DNA of 64,000 nucleotides from an uncultured bacterium (lineage in GTDB: Bacteria > Calescibacteriota > Calescibacteriia > Calescibacteriales > Calescibacteriaceae). The translations under genes were made by a program, and so were the position numbers. Where the stretch lies: NCBI GenBank assembly GCA_938036315.1, contig CALHPK010000009.1, positions 124,001 to 188,000 of the forward strand, in the 5' to 3' direction. Positions 37,051-46,771 of this stretch are shown here, one piece after another. How positions within the stretch are numbered: position 1 is the stretch's first letter; each line of letters starts with the position of its first letter. The notes beneath the pieces were generated by a model. The model was not told the DNA's origin. It did not search any database and saw only the letters and a program-made list of their open reading frames with translations.

Positions 37051-37629
37051 CTACTCAGAAAGACCGTTCGCTCTATGATGTTTATCTATAGCTAATGCAA
37101 AATACCCTTTCATAATAAATTCCGTCTTGTTACCACCTACAGTGTCAAACCTTACTATCTCCGAATGTACTATAAAATCTCCGGTTTTTTTATTCAATCT
37201 GCGTGAAAAATTGTAAATATTTCGTGGATTATCAGCCTTACCATATATGACAAAATCCAATTTTCTTTCGGTGGGAATAATTTCCATCCTATCTATCTTG
37301 ATACTTTTTGAAATTACGTTAGAAAGCCTAATAAGGAAAAGATAAACTCCCTGACTTTGGGTCTTTGATAATCTCCAAAGCGATAAAATTTGCTCCAAAT
37401 TCTCCACCTCTCTCTTTACATCCCGGACTACAATTTCCTTCTGTATAATACTTATCTTACGCTCAAGCTCACCTGCCTGCTCCTTATATTTCCCCCCCGA
37501 AAATCTCAGGGATAGAAAAATGAAAAAAGACGCAAATGTCAAAAAAATGAAAAATCTGATAGCTCTTCTCCCGTAATAAGTTCTGAAAAATATATACTTT
37601 ACCTCCTCAAATTCCCCTTTCAAACCCAT
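37051..37629 (-). CDS. PilN/GspL-like assembly protein
   Basis: 192 residues. A short cytoplasmic N-terminus, one membrane segment (about 24-42), a coiled coil (about 48-80) and a small ferredoxin-like domain with 'LDFVIYGKADNPRNIYNFSR' and 'FIMKGYFAL'. This is the topology of PilN or the C-terminal half of GspL, which help build the inner-membrane platform of type IV pili or type II secretion. No other platform gene is adjacent; gspG/gspH and two pseudopilin-like genes are elsewhere in the window. The call rests on topology and weak motifs. Confidence 0.55.
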   Translation of the reverse strand: MGLKGEFEEVKYIFFRTYYGRRAIRFFIFLTFASFFIFLSLRFSGGKYKEQAGELERKISIIQKEIVVRDVKREVENLEQILSLWRLSKTQSQGVYLFLIRLSNVISKSIKIDRMEIIPTERKLDFVIYGKADNPRNIYNFSRRLNKKTGDFIVHSEIVRFDTVGGNKTEFIMKGYFALAIDKHHRANGLSE

Positions 37630-37711
37630 ATCTATATTATAGATTTAGAGAAGTTTACACAAATAGAGAGCAGTTAGAAATTTCTTTGCATTGCATCTAA
37701 CATATAATATT

Positions 37712-38449
37712 ATGTTGGTCGGTATCTCTTTGGTTTCATTTCTACTCCAAAATCACCTTGAACTCTGTTACAAAGCGTATATCTTGACCTTTATTGAAGT
37801 CGGGAAAGTTTGCATAACCTATATTGAAAAAGAAAAAGATCTTGAAATAATGAGTTCTGCTAAAACAATGGGATTAGGGAAAATATTAAAAAAAATTTCC
37901 AATGTAGGAAAAGCAGTAATAGATAAAAATTCTCTTCTTCCAAAATCATTCATCTACTACCAGCAAGAAATAGGATATATCAGACTGCAGGAGTATAAAT
38001 TTCAAAACGGTAAAATAATGACCAAGATAATAAGATATAAAGATATGAATGATAAAATCGGAGAGAAAGAGGAGAATGAATATGAATGGACAGAAGAATT
38101 TGAACCATATTCAGCTTTCCTATCTTTACTAAAAAATAGCTCATCAGGGGGTACAATAAAAGTATTCTATGAGAATAAAGTCCATATAATAAATCATCGT
38201 TTCTTGGCAGAAGATGAGGTAAGACTTAGGACTGTTAGTTTTAAAGCCAACTTAGTGGAGATAGAAGCAGAAGTCGAGACACAAGCTCCTTTGAAGCCAC
38301 ACGGTAAATGGTACTTATGGGTGGATTCAGGAAATCTTCTTCCCCTAAAATTAAGGGTAAACTCAACAATTGGTAGTGCATCTATAATTCTCGAAAAGGT
38401 AAAAGGTGATCCAGCACTTCTTACCAATGTAATGAAAAATAACCAATAG
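37712..38449 (+). CDS. DUF3108-like exported protein
   Basis: 245 residues. An N-terminal hydrophobic stretch (about 1-16) is a likely signal. The C-terminal 'HGKWYLWVDSGNLLPLKLRV' followed by 'IGSASIIL' fits the DUF3108 pattern (a strand-rich periplasmic fold of unknown role). The frame is open to a TTG at 37691, but the ATG at 37712 gives a cleaner signal peptide. Its 3' end overlaps the convergent cobS gene by 29 bases. Confidence 0.6.
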   Translation: MLVGISLVSFLLQNHLELCYKAYILTFIEVGKVCITYIEKEKDLEIMSSAKTMGLGKILKKISNVGKAVIDKNSLLPKSFIYYQQEIGYIRLQEYKFQNGKIMTKIIRYKDMNDKIGEKEENEYEWTEEFEPYSAFLSLLKNSSSGGTIKVFYENKVHIINHRFLAEDEVRLRTVSFKANLVEIEAEVETQAPLKPHGKWYLWVDSGNLLPLKLRVNSTIGSASIILEKVKGDPALLTNVMKNNQ

Positions 38450-39164
38450 CCCAAATCAACTCTGAAATTTCACAAATTGCCCCGAGAACATCTCCAGTAA
38501 CCCCCCCAATTTTTCTCCTTATATACCACGACAATAAGAAGGTAAAAAATAGCGAGGAAAAAGTCTCAATAGGATAAAAATACAAAGGCAAGATAATAAA
38601 AGCTAAAGGTACAAAAAGTCTATTTCTACCGATTGAGATAAAAATATGTCCCAGTCCCTTATCCTTTGCTGGATATGGTACCAAAAAAGCGGAAAAGATG
38701 AATGATAGCCTCCCGATAAGGAAAATGAAAATTATGATTTCTGGTGATTTAGCTAGAATCTGGGAGTATAAAAATAATTTTGAGGATATATAAATCGATC
38801 CGAAAAGGACAGCAAAAGATCCGACTTGGGTATCCTCCATTATTCTAAGAATTTCGGTCTTATTTTTTCCCCCTAGGAAACCGTCGATGGAATCTAAAAA
38901 TCCATCAAAGTGGAAATAATTGAAAAGAAAATACTGCAGTGTAAAGATCAGAATTTGAGGCAAAGGAGAGGGTAAAAAAAAGTCAGCTACCTTCAGGAGA
39001 CAGAAAAGAAGTCCACCTGATATTAGAGAGAAAATAGGAATGTATTTTACTGAATTTGGGAACTCTTCAAAATTTTCGGCTTTTATGATACTTATTCGTG
39101 AGAAGAATGAGAAGGTGAGAGAAAAGGCTATAAATTCTTTCTTTAATATCTCTATAATGCGCAA
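38421..39164 (-). CDS. cobS: Adenosylcobinamide-GDP ribazoletransferase CobS
   Basis: 247 residues, five or so membrane segments. The signature 'YFHFDGFLDSIDGFLGGKNK' plus 'EILRIMEDTQVGSFAVLFG' is characteristic. The enzyme joins alpha-ribazole to GDP-cobinamide, the penultimate step of cobalamin synthesis, in the inner membrane. The start is TTG at 39164, nine bases after the rpsB stop, so it is translated from the rpsB transcript, an odd partnership. CobU/CobT are not adjacent; cbiX is 7.6 kb away. Confidence 0.92.
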   Translation of the reverse strand: MRIIEILKKEFIAFSLTFSFFSRISIIKAENFEEFPNSVKYIPIFSLISGGLLFCLLKVADFFLPSPLPQILIFTLQYFLFNYFHFDGFLDSIDGFLGGKNKTEILRIMEDTQVGSFAVLFGSIYISSKLFLYSQILAKSPEIIIFIFLIGRLSFIFSAFLVPYPAKDKGLGHIFISIGRNRLFVPLAFIILPLYFYPIETFSSLFFTFLLSWYIRRKIGGVTGDVLGAICEISELIWAIGYFSLHW

Positions 39165-39173
39165 CAGTATTTG

Positions 39174-39968
39174 TTAATTTACTTTCTCTTCTGCCTTTTC
39201 TTTTTGCTGAATATTTTCGTTTTCAAATTTCTGCTTTCCTGCCTTTATAGCTTCTGAAATCTTTGTGCAATAATATTTTATCACTCTTATACCATCATCA
39301 TTTCCTGGGAAATGGAAGAGGATAAGATCTGGATCGCAGTTGGTGTCAACTGGAGCGATTATGGGTATTCTCATTGCAATAGCTTCTGCAACAGCGACTT
39401 TTTCTTCTGCGACCCCAATAACAAATAAGGCATCAGGGAGCTTCTTCAGATCCTTTATGCCTTCATAAAATTTTCCCATCTTCTCTATTTTTCTTTTTAT
39501 ACTATTTGCTTCTTTTTTGGTGTATAATTTGTAAATCTCTCCTGACTCTATCAGGGCGGAATATTGATTATATCTTTCAATACCATTGAGAATAGTTTGA
39601 AAATTTGTGAGGGTTCCGCCAAGCCATCTTGTGACAACGTAAGGCATACCACATTCAACAGCAGCGGATTTGACAATATCCCTTCCTATATTCTTTGTAC
39701 CGACAAAAAGAATAATCCCCCCTTGAGATGCAACATAATAGGCAAATTTACAAGCCCTAGCCATCAACTCCACAGTTTTTTGTACATTTATTATATGAAT
39801 ACCGTTTCGTTCTCCAAAGATATACTTTGCCATCTTAGGATGCCACTTTGAAGTATCGTGTCCAAAATGAACCCCCATCTCAAGCAAATCTTTCACACTT
39901 ATTCCCGCATCATACTGAATCTCATTGATAAAATCATAATATGAATCTTGGAATCTTAGCTCGACCAT
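39174..39968 (-). CDS. rpsB: 30S ribosomal protein S2
   Basis: 264 residues. 'LLEMGVHFGHDTSKWHPKM', 'RNGIHIINVQKTVE', 'GTKNIGRDIV' and 'VTRWLGGTLTNFQTI' identify S2. It carries about 25 extra N-terminal residues before the core and a Lys/Glu-rich tail. In most bacteria rpsB is followed by tsf; here cobS follows with nine bases between. The ATG at 39968 lacks a Shine-Dalgarno site, unexpected for an abundant ribosomal protein. Confidence 0.98.
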   Translation of the reverse strand: MVELRFQDSYYDFINEIQYDAGISVKDLLEMGVHFGHDTSKWHPKMAKYIFGERNGIHIINVQKTVELMARACKFAYYVASQGGIILFVGTKNIGRDIVKSAAVECGMPYVVTRWLGGTLTNFQTILNGIERYNQYSALIESGEIYKLYTKKEANSIKRKIEKMGKFYEGIKDLKKLPDALFVIGVAEEKVAVAEAIAMRIPIIAPVDTNCDPDLILFHFPGNDDGIRVIKYYCTKISEAIKAGKQKFENENIQQKEKAEEKVN

Positions 39969-40141
39969 CTAAAGAACTGATAGTATTTACAGATTGATTT
40001 ACCAAAAATTCAACAATTTATACCAGATGCTTGAAAATATCTGAAACGCTCGGGGAACAATTTCTTTAGGATGACTTTACACACGGACCATACCTGCATA
40101 GAGCAAAAAGATCTGCTATCAAATGAAAAAAACTACATCGA

Positions 40142-41107
40142 TTATGTTATTGATACAAAAACAAGTGGGAATGTTATGGTTATCTCGCTCCCTGTTGCTG
40201 GGAACTTCCATCTTTTTACCATTCTCAAGACGCAAGATACCATTTCCTGATCATCTATAGTTGACTGTTCAAGGCTGATATCCGAAACATTGCCTTCTCC
40301 ATCAATTGTCAACTTAACAACTATCTTACCCTGAAGATTTGGATTTCTCATCTGAGCTTTCTGGAAGCAATACTTCAGGGATACTTGATTTTTCAGAGCT
40401 ATTTTCCTTACTGTTTCTTCATCTAAGTTACCTTCTATATTTGGTGCCTCAGCTGTGATCTGAGATCTGACTTGAGCAACTTTTTTCTCTCCAAGCCCAA
40501 CCTCTTTTCCTCCCTTTGCTGCAAGGTCTCCTACATCTGCACCTCTTCTTCCTATCCCTCCTCCTACACCCCCAGCTAGTTCTAGTGGCTTGAGATCTTC
40601 TCCTCCACTTCCAACCCTGACCCCTCCTATACTTCCTAAAATCTCATCAAGGCTTTGAGCAACTGATCCGCCTAATATTTCAGCTATTGGGCTACCACTC
40701 TCTCCTTTTGCAGTAAGTAGGGCTAAAACTCCAACACTCCTTACTTTCTCTCTTATAATTTCTCTTTTCTGCTGTGATCCAGCAGGGGGAGCTCCCCCTT
40801 CCCCTTGTGCTCTCTCTACTTTCTTCTCCACTTTCTTCTCCTCTATCTTAGCGGTGGCTTCGGCTTTTTTCTCCTCTATAAGCTGGGGAACTACTACTTG
40901 AGCAAATCTTTCTGGTAGCTGCTCGACTTCAACTTCCTCTTCTGGACTGACCTTAACTTGCGAAGAAAAAATTACAAATCCAATCCAGAATAAAATGAAA
41001 ATCAGAAATATAAATATCCTTTTCCTTTCTTTCCCCTCTTCTGAAGGGATAAATATTTCGGCTAATCTCCTGTATACTTGATCACTCTGCAAAACTTGAT
41101 CTTGCAT
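40142..41107 (-). CDS. TonB/AgmX-type periplasm-spanning protein
   Basis: 321 residues. One membrane helix (about 29-48), a long charged linker rich in Glu/Lys, a Gly-rich section (about 150-215), and a C-terminal AgmX/TonB-like domain: 'VSLKYCFQKAQMRNPNLQGK', 'VVKLTIDGEGNVSDISLEQS', 'CVLRMVKRWKFP'. The two conserved Cys are typical of the AgmX/PglI C-terminal family, common in myxobacteria and relatives, where it is tied to gliding motility or energy transduction to the outer membrane. No ExbB/ExbD is adjacent. The divergent gene upstream is hisD. Confidence 0.85.
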   Translation of the reverse strand: MQDQVLQSDQVYRRLAEIFIPSEEGKERKRIFIFLIFILFWIGFVIFSSQVKVSPEEEVEVEQLPERFAQVVVPQLIEEKKAEATAKIEEKKVEKKVERAQGEGGAPPAGSQQKREIIREKVRSVGVLALLTAKGESGSPIAEILGGSVAQSLDEILGSIGGVRVGSGGEDLKPLELAGGVGGGIGRRGADVGDLAAKGGKEVGLGEKKVAQVRSQITAEAPNIEGNLDEETVRKIALKNQVSLKYCFQKAQMRNPNLQGKIVVKLTIDGEGNVSDISLEQSTIDDQEMVSCVLRMVKRWKFPATGSEITITFPLVFVSIT

Positions 41108-41237
41108 AATTTATAAATATAAACAAATTCTTCGAAAATTCCTCTTTTTATGAAAACTTTTATCATCTGAAAATATTCAATTTTATAATCGATGGGGATA
41201 ATAAACATTAAAACATTAAAGAGTGAATCGAATAAAT

Positions 41238-42611
41238 ATGCTAATCCTGTCAACAAAAGATGAAGACTTTAAAGAAGTCCAAAAGAAGATCTTGATGAGG
41301 AATGCATATTTTGATTCGGATGTAGAAAGTAGGGTAAGGAGAATTCTATCGGATATAAAAGATAGAAGAGATAAAGCTCTGCTTGATTATACAAGAAAGT
41401 TTGACGGCTGGAATCCAAAAAGCCCCTCAGCTCTGGTTATGACAGAAAAGGAGTTAAGGGAAGCAGAAAAATATGTGACAAAGGAAGATAAAAAGGCAAT
41501 AGAAGTCGCTATAAAAAGGGTGGAAAAGTATCACAGAACAACATTTCCAGGAAACATAATATACAAGGAAAACGGGGGCAGAATTCAAAGGGTAGTATTA
41601 CCTATCGACAGAGTTGGAATATACTGTCCTGGCGGCAAGGCTGGGTACCCATCAACTGTGATTATGACCGGAGTTCCGGCAATAGTAGCCGGAGTAAAAG
41701 AGATCTATCTGGCAACACCTGCGATTCAAGGAAAACTCAACCCATATACAATCTTTACCTCAAAAGTATTAGGCATAAACAAAATATTCAAAATTGGAGG
41801 GGCACAAGCAATAGGAGCTTTAGCTTACGGGACAGAAACTGTACCTGCGGTAGATAAAATTGTGGGTCCTGGCAATATATATGTAGCAACAGCTAAAAGA
41901 CTCGTACAAGGGACAGTAGGAGTAGACTTGATAGCTGGTCCATCTGAACTTGTAGTGGTAGCTGACGGGAGCGTAAACCCTCTCATTCCTGCAATAGATG
42001 TAATAGCCCAAGCAGAACATGATGAGCAAGCATTCTGCGTCGTGATCTGTCACCTCGAATCCTATCTCGTCCAGGTAAAAAGCATCATACATATACTTAT
42101 GAAAATTATGCCAAGAAAAGAAATAATTCAGCAAGCCCTCAGAACAAACTCGTTCCTTATAGTGACAAAAAATTTGGAAGAATCAATTGAACTTGCTAAC
42201 AAAATAGGAGCAGAACATGTAAGCATCCTTACAAGGAATCCAATGAAAATCTCCAAAATGATAAAAAATGCAGGAACAATTTATGTGGGGAAAAATTCTC
42301 CCCCAGCTATTGGAGACTACGTAGCAGGTCCAAGCCATGTTCTTCCCACAGGAGGAACCGCAAGGTTTGCCTCAGGACTATCTGTAGATGACTTTATCAA
42401 AAAAACCAATATAATCTTCTTCACAAAAAGGAGAATGCTCCAAATTGCTGATTACTCAATAAAATTAGCTAATATAGAAGGACTATATGGACACGCTTTC
42501 TCAGTTGAAAAAAGATTCTCCTCAATCAAATCAATAGATTACATAATAAAAATAGCAGAAACTGAAACCACAAAAAATAATAAAAACAGGAAACAATCAA
42601 TACAGAAGTGA
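41238..42611 (+). CDS. hisD: Histidinol dehydrogenase
   Basis: 457 residues from ATG 41238 (a GTG at 41223 is in frame but less likely). Family motifs: 'PIDRVGIYCPGGKAGYPST', 'VDKIVGPGNIYVATAKR', 'VDLIAGPSELVVVAD', 'DVIAQAEHDEQA' and 'YVAGPSHVLPTGGTARF'. HisD oxidises L-histidinol to histidine in two NAD+-dependent steps. The zinc-binding His/Gln/Asp set is present (AEHDE and the VLPTGGTA region). The stop overlaps the start of the LolC/E permease by four bases (GTGA), so histidine synthesis and lipoprotein transport share a transcript. Other his genes are not here. Confidence 0.97.
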   Translation: MLILSTKDEDFKEVQKKILMRNAYFDSDVESRVRRILSDIKDRRDKALLDYTRKFDGWNPKSPSALVMTEKELREAEKYVTKEDKKAIEVAIKRVEKYHRTTFPGNIIYKENGGRIQRVVLPIDRVGIYCPGGKAGYPSTVIMTGVPAIVAGVKEIYLATPAIQGKLNPYTIFTSKVLGINKIFKIGGAQAIGALAYGTETVPAVDKIVGPGNIYVATAKRLVQGTVGVDLIAGPSELVVVADGSVNPLIPAIDVIAQAEHDEQAFCVVICHLESYLVQVKSIIHILMKIMPRKEIIQQALRTNSFLIVTKNLEESIELANKIGAEHVSILTRNPMKISKMIKNAGTIYVGKNSPPAIGDYVAGPSHVLPTGGTARFASGLSVDDFIKKTNIIFFTKRRMLQIADYSIKLANIEGLYGHAFSVEKRFSSIKSIDYIIKIAETETTKNNKNRKQSIQK

Positions 42612-43825
42612 AATGGGATAAATACTCCGATATAATTTTTCTTACCTTAAGGTATTCAAAAGGAAGATCCGCCTTCCTCAGATTCATGTCACTCCTTTCA
42701 ACAATAGGTATAACTATAGGAGTAGCAGCTCTTATAGTGGTTCTTTCTGTTATGTCAGGAGTAAGAGAAGTTCTCCGAGATAAAATTCTTGGAATAACAC
42801 CTCACATAATCGTTATGAAGTCAGGAGGTTCCATAGAAAACTGGGAAGAAGTAACTGAAAAGATAAGAGAACTAAAAAGAGAGATAAAGTGGGTTTTTCC
42901 GCTTCTTGTGGCTAATGCCATACTCAAAAAAGGAGAACTCACCTCTCCTGTTGTAATCCAGTGTATACCAGAAAAGTTCGTCTCCGATACTGAATTTAAA
43001 AAATTCATTAAAAATGGTGAAATATTCAGAGAAGAAAAAATAAATGTCGGAAAAGTCCTCTCAAAAAACCTTGCTCTTGACATAGGTGATGAAGTTACGA
43101 TAATATCCCCTTACGGTGAAACAACCCTTTTTGGATTTGTTCCAAACATTTTAACTTTAAAAGTGGGAGGAATAACCGAAGTTGGTATCTTTGACTGGGA
43201 TTCTGTCTTTGTATTTATGGATTGGGGAAAATGTCAACAACTCTTTGATACACAAAACTGGGTATCTTCTATAGCAGTAATGCTTCAAAACCCAGATGAA
43301 GCTGAGCCAGTAGCGCACAAAATCACAACAGTACTAAAACACCCATTTTTTGCTATCCCCTGGACAAAAACTCAAAAAAATCTCTTCGCTGCACTAAAGC
43401 TTGAAAAACTTGGTATGACAACAATACTGGCACTTATAATAATAGTAGCATCTTTCAATATACTATCAACGGTAAGCATTCTGGTTAAAGATAAGTCAAA
43501 AGATATAGCGGTAATGAAGGTGTTTGGAATCCCAACTAAAAAAATAAGAAATATCTTTTTGGGAGTCGGAATGTGGATAGGAATAAAGGGGATCTTTTGG
43601 GGAACCATAATAGCCATCCTGTTAGTTGCCGTGATATCAAAATATGGTATCGTATCGCTTCCGGAGGATGTATACTTTATCTCGAACCTACCAGCGAAAA
43701 TTGAGATTCAAAACATAGCTGTAAGCTGGGGAATAGCTATATTCGCTTCATTGATGGCCTCCTTTATACCTGCAGACAGAGCAACCAAGAGAGAACCATT
43801 TGAGATCTTGAGAAAAGAAGTATGA
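42608..43825 (+). CDS. LolC/LolE-type lipoprotein-releasing ABC permease
   Basis: 405 residues, GTG start overlapping hisD. Typical four-TM MacB/FtsX arrangement: TM1 with 'RSAFLRFMSLLSTIGITIGV', a large periplasmic domain, and three C-terminal helices with 'DIAVMKVFGIPTKKIRNIF' and 'IPADRATKREPFEILR'. It would extract outer-membrane lipoproteins from the inner membrane together with the ATPase LolD. LolD is not in the window, and only one LolC/E-like gene is present, consistent with organisms using a single LolF-type permease. Its stop codon abuts the stop of the convergent exchanger. Confidence 0.9.
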   Translation: MKWDKYSDIIFLTLRYSKGRSAFLRFMSLLSTIGITIGVAALIVVLSVMSGVREVLRDKILGITPHIIVMKSGGSIENWEEVTEKIRELKREIKWVFPLLVANAILKKGELTSPVVIQCIPEKFVSDTEFKKFIKNGEIFREEKINVGKVLSKNLALDIGDEVTIISPYGETTLFGFVPNILTLKVGGITEVGIFDWDSVFVFMDWGKCQQLFDTQNWVSSIAVMLQNPDEAEPVAHKITTVLKHPFFAIPWTKTQKNLFAALKLEKLGMTTILALIIIVASFNILSTVSILVKDKSKDIAVMKVFGIPTKKIRNIFLGVGMWIGIKGIFWGTIIAILLVAVISKYGIVSLPEDVYFISNLPAKIEIQNIAVSWGIAIFASLMASFIPADRATKREPFEILRKEV

Positions 43826-44983
43826 TCAGATTTTTCTGTAAAATTTCATTATAAAAAATGGTATGCACAGAGCAAGATACAAAAATGAAATTTCCTCCCT
43901 TATATGCTCTATGAAGAACTGAATAAAAAACAAAGAAGCAAGAGATAGCGCTTCTGCTAGAGAAAATTTTCTGTCATAAATGATAAAAAAAGCAAATAGA
44001 GACTGGGATGCAGTAAGAAATACCTCCCACTGCTGGCGGTGATCCATAGGCATACCAGAAAAAACATTCGGTACAGCATGAATAAATTTTGATATTGAAA
44101 AAGCAACGGGAATTGTAGCGATAAGTAGTGTCCACTGATTCACCTTAGAGGAAATCAAAGCCCGTAAGGCATCAGAGCCTCTACCCATTACAGCCCATAT
44201 CAACGTAACGACAAACTCTGGAGATTCTGAAGCTAAAGGAGCTATCCACTGAATAAGTAGGAATTCGCTTATTTCCAATTTTCTACCTATATGTATCAGT
44301 GACTCAGCAAACGGTTCTGCAGAAAAGAGTATACCTATACCTGCCCAGACGAACATAAATACAATCAACGTAATAGATATTCTTTTCGGCAATCTAACTA
44401 TAGTTTTGACAGGTTCAAACTCCTCCTCTAGCTCTTCCTTCATTTCTTTTGAGGCGCGATAAATATACACAGCAAATAAAACACCAAGCAATGCAGTGTC
44501 AAGTAAACTTATTGATTTCTTGAAGAATATATTGAAACTCCATAATGTAGCAGCCAAAAGCACAAATAAATCACTCTGAATACTTTCCTCAAACTCAATG
44601 AACTCTCTTAATCTAACTTTTTTCACTCGTATAAGATATACAACAAGAATTGCTGGCCATCCAACTCCGATGAGCAACCTATTAGCTCCGGTCATATTTG
44701 CAACCGCATAATGAGTGTACTCGGGATCAATCCCGGCTTTATACGATAAATAAATATCCACAGCGTATTCTGGAAGGACCGCAAGCAACGCTACAAAAGA
44801 TATAGCAAGAGCCCCAGATATATACTTCCTTGAAGAATCTGAAGCCCATGTCAAAATAAAACCGCTCGAAACAATACACAAAGCCGATGAAAATGCCTGA
44901 ACATAGTCATTGTGAGGAATACCTGCAAACCTAATCACTAACCATGGAACTGTACCACCAAAAGCTAAAAGTAAATACAACAT
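43826..44983 (-). CDS. Sodium/calcium exchanger family (CaCA) membrane protein
   Basis: 385 residues with 10 or 11 membrane segments in two inverted halves. The alpha repeats are 'ALLAVLPEYAVDIYLSYKAG' plus 'VANMTGANRLLIGVGWP' in the first half and 'IAPLASESPEFVVTLIWA' plus 'ALISSKVNQWTLLI' in the second, with the acidic ion-binding residues (Glu in PEYAVD and PEFVVT). A cytoplasmic Glu-rich loop lies between. Ion pair (Na+ or H+, Ca2+ or other cation) cannot be read from sequence. It abuts the LolC/E gene tail to tail without a spacer. Confidence 0.88.
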   Translation of the reverse strand: MLYLLLAFGGTVPWLVIRFAGIPHNDYVQAFSSALCIVSSGFILTWASDSSRKYISGALAISFVALLAVLPEYAVDIYLSYKAGIDPEYTHYAVANMTGANRLLIGVGWPAILVVYLIRVKKVRLREFIEFEESIQSDLFVLLAATLWSFNIFFKKSISLLDTALLGVLFAVYIYRASKEMKEELEEEFEPVKTIVRLPKRISITLIVFMFVWAGIGILFSAEPFAESLIHIGRKLEISEFLLIQWIAPLASESPEFVVTLIWAVMGRGSDALRALISSKVNQWTLLIATIPVAFSISKFIHAVPNVFSGMPMDHRQQWEVFLTASQSLFAFFIIYDRKFSLAEALSLASLFFIQFFIEHIREEISFLYLALCIPFFIMKFYRKI

Positions 44984-45058
44984 CGGCTAAATCATTTCTG
45001 AATTTACACACAAAAACATAGTTAACAATTTTCCTGAAAATTTTAAGAACCAAAACCG

Positions 45059-46666
45059 TCATTTCTTATCATTTATAAACTTGAATTCATACCTTCTGAA
45101 CGAGAATACGTACACATCCTGTCCATAAAGGAGAAATAACTTGTCCCCAAGAAAAACCGCAGAGCAATCCGATGAAATGTAAGGAAACTTAAACTCCTGA
45201 TCTCTAAAAGTAGGCTTTAACCCAACAAGAACATCCTTCTGACCATCATAAAAAATGCCGATCATACCAGAAAATTCTATCTCACCTCTTCTGAACCTTC
45301 CAACAATAAAGTATTTAGTTATGCTTAGCTCATCCTCAACCAAAACTACTTTCCCCTTGTAAAGATATCTCTGCTTGAGCTGAACCTCTTTGACATTTTC
45401 TATATCCTGAAGTGGAAGTTCCTCTTCTCGATCACCTTCTTTCTCTTCTTTCAGGTAAATAATTTTTGTTGTCCCCTCCGCCTCGCATGAATTTACAATT
45501 GATAATAATCTCCCGGAGAAGACCTGATAACCGCTCCAAGTTGCTTTCTCTCCGATTCTGAGAGAAAAAAGATCAGCAGTTGGAGAACCAAACTCTTCAG
45601 ATCTTCTCCCCCCAAAAATTAAAATCTCCCTTTGCTCTCTAGGAAAAACCGCAACCGCAGGGCTTACGACTGCAATAGGAGTTGTTGTTCCCTCAGTGTA
45701 AATCACATCCCAAATTAATCTATCACCCTGAACTTTAAATGTTGCAATACTTTCCAACCCTACTCTTGCATACTTTTTTGAGTTGACAGCAACATCTAAA
45801 TTTTGATCAAAATACTTTACCCCTCCGACTATAGCAAACCCATCCCCAAATTTAACTATCTTATGCCCCAGAATACCGTATCCGAAAAATCCGTTGGGAC
45901 CAAAAGGGACTAAATTCCCCTCATTTTTTAAAATTGCCACCTTACCATCTCTGTATACCGCTATGATTTGATCTGCAAGTCTTCCTTCAATATGACCGCC
46001 TATTGAGATAAATTTTTCTCCATCCCATACTACCCTACTTCCGGAGATCTTTGGAATATTCGGATTTATATTAGTGAGGACGTAAGTATTCCCCTTAATT
46101 TCAAGGCTTTTCAGACCTGGGAAAAGTATATATAATTTCTCTCCATCTCCCGCCAGTGCAGATGTATCAACTCCAAGTTCTATCCTTCCTTCGACACTCC
46201 CAGATGTGCCCGGAACATCGGATGTGATAACCTCTACAACATTTGAGACATTTGAAAAATTTCCGGCTTTGTCGTAAACCCGCAAAGCGGCATAATACCT
46301 TGTTTTAGGTTCAAGATTTTTTACAAAAAAGCTAACCCTGCTCCCGGCTGATTTAACATCTGGAACATCAGCAACTGGAATTCCCAAAAATTCAAAATTC
46401 CTCTCAGGAGCCTCAGCGAAAGCTGGATTTTCAGAATATCTAATCTCATATCTGAACGGCGTTCCAAAATAAAGATCATCTCCGGGTGATGTGAACTGAA
46501 TTTCAAAACCAAAATAGTCAGAGTTAACTACCTGAAGATCTGTGACATTACCAGGAGGAATTCTATCTTCCTGTTGGACTCCGGCACAGAAAATTCCCAC
46601 TACTAAAAGGAATATAGAGAAGGCAAGAAAAATCAATAATCTATTCATTAATGTCATTATATTCAT
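45059..46666 (-). CDS. Secreted protein with fibronectin type III and a repeat-rich (propeller-like) domain
   Basis: 535 residues. An N-terminal hydrophobic signal (about 8-28) ends in 'VGIFCAG'; the Cys is not in a canonical lipobox, so lipidation is doubtful. An FN3 domain (about 35-145) contains 'VTDLQVVNSDYFGFEIQFTS' and 'LEPKTRYYAALRVYDKAGN'. The remainder is strand-rich with recurring turns such as 'GGHIEGRLADQIIAVYRDGK' and 'ILIFGGRRSEEFG', suggesting a beta-propeller. I do not recognise a functional family. Likely periplasmic or surface exposed. It lies 75 bases upstream of the exchanger on the same strand, and diverges from cbiX. Confidence 0.6.
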   Translation of the reverse strand: MNIMTLMNRLLIFLAFSIFLLVVGIFCAGVQQEDRIPPGNVTDLQVVNSDYFGFEIQFTSPGDDLYFGTPFRYEIRYSENPAFAEAPERNFEFLGIPVADVPDVKSAGSRVSFFVKNLEPKTRYYAALRVYDKAGNFSNVSNVVEVITSDVPGTSGSVEGRIELGVDTSALAGDGEKLYILFPGLKSLEIKGNTYVLTNINPNIPKISGSRVVWDGEKFISIGGHIEGRLADQIIAVYRDGKVAILKNEGNLVPFGPNGFFGYGILGHKIVKFGDGFAIVGGVKYFDQNLDVAVNSKKYARVGLESIATFKVQGDRLIWDVIYTEGTTTPIAVVSPAVAVFPREQREILIFGGRRSEEFGSPTADLFSLRIGEKATWSGYQVFSGRLLSIVNSCEAEGTTKIIYLKEEKEGDREEELPLQDIENVKEVQLKQRYLYKGKVVLVEDELSITKYFIVGRFRRGEIEFSGMIGIFYDGQKDVLVGLKPTFRDQEFKFPYISSDCSAVFLGDKLFLLYGQDVYVFSFRRYEFKFINDKK

Positions 46667-46771
46667 ATATATATTGCTATTGCAGACTTCGTAACCCAGA
46701 TGATTCCCTTTTTGATAAAAAATTAGTCAGAATCTCTGAATTTTGCTTTACCATAAAATAAATTTTCAGAT

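Noticed and set aside
45027-45042. Inverted repeat AATTTTC-CT-GAAAATT between the FN3 protein and the exchanger
   Set aside because: A weak A/T-only stem without a following T-run; no support as a terminator or operator.
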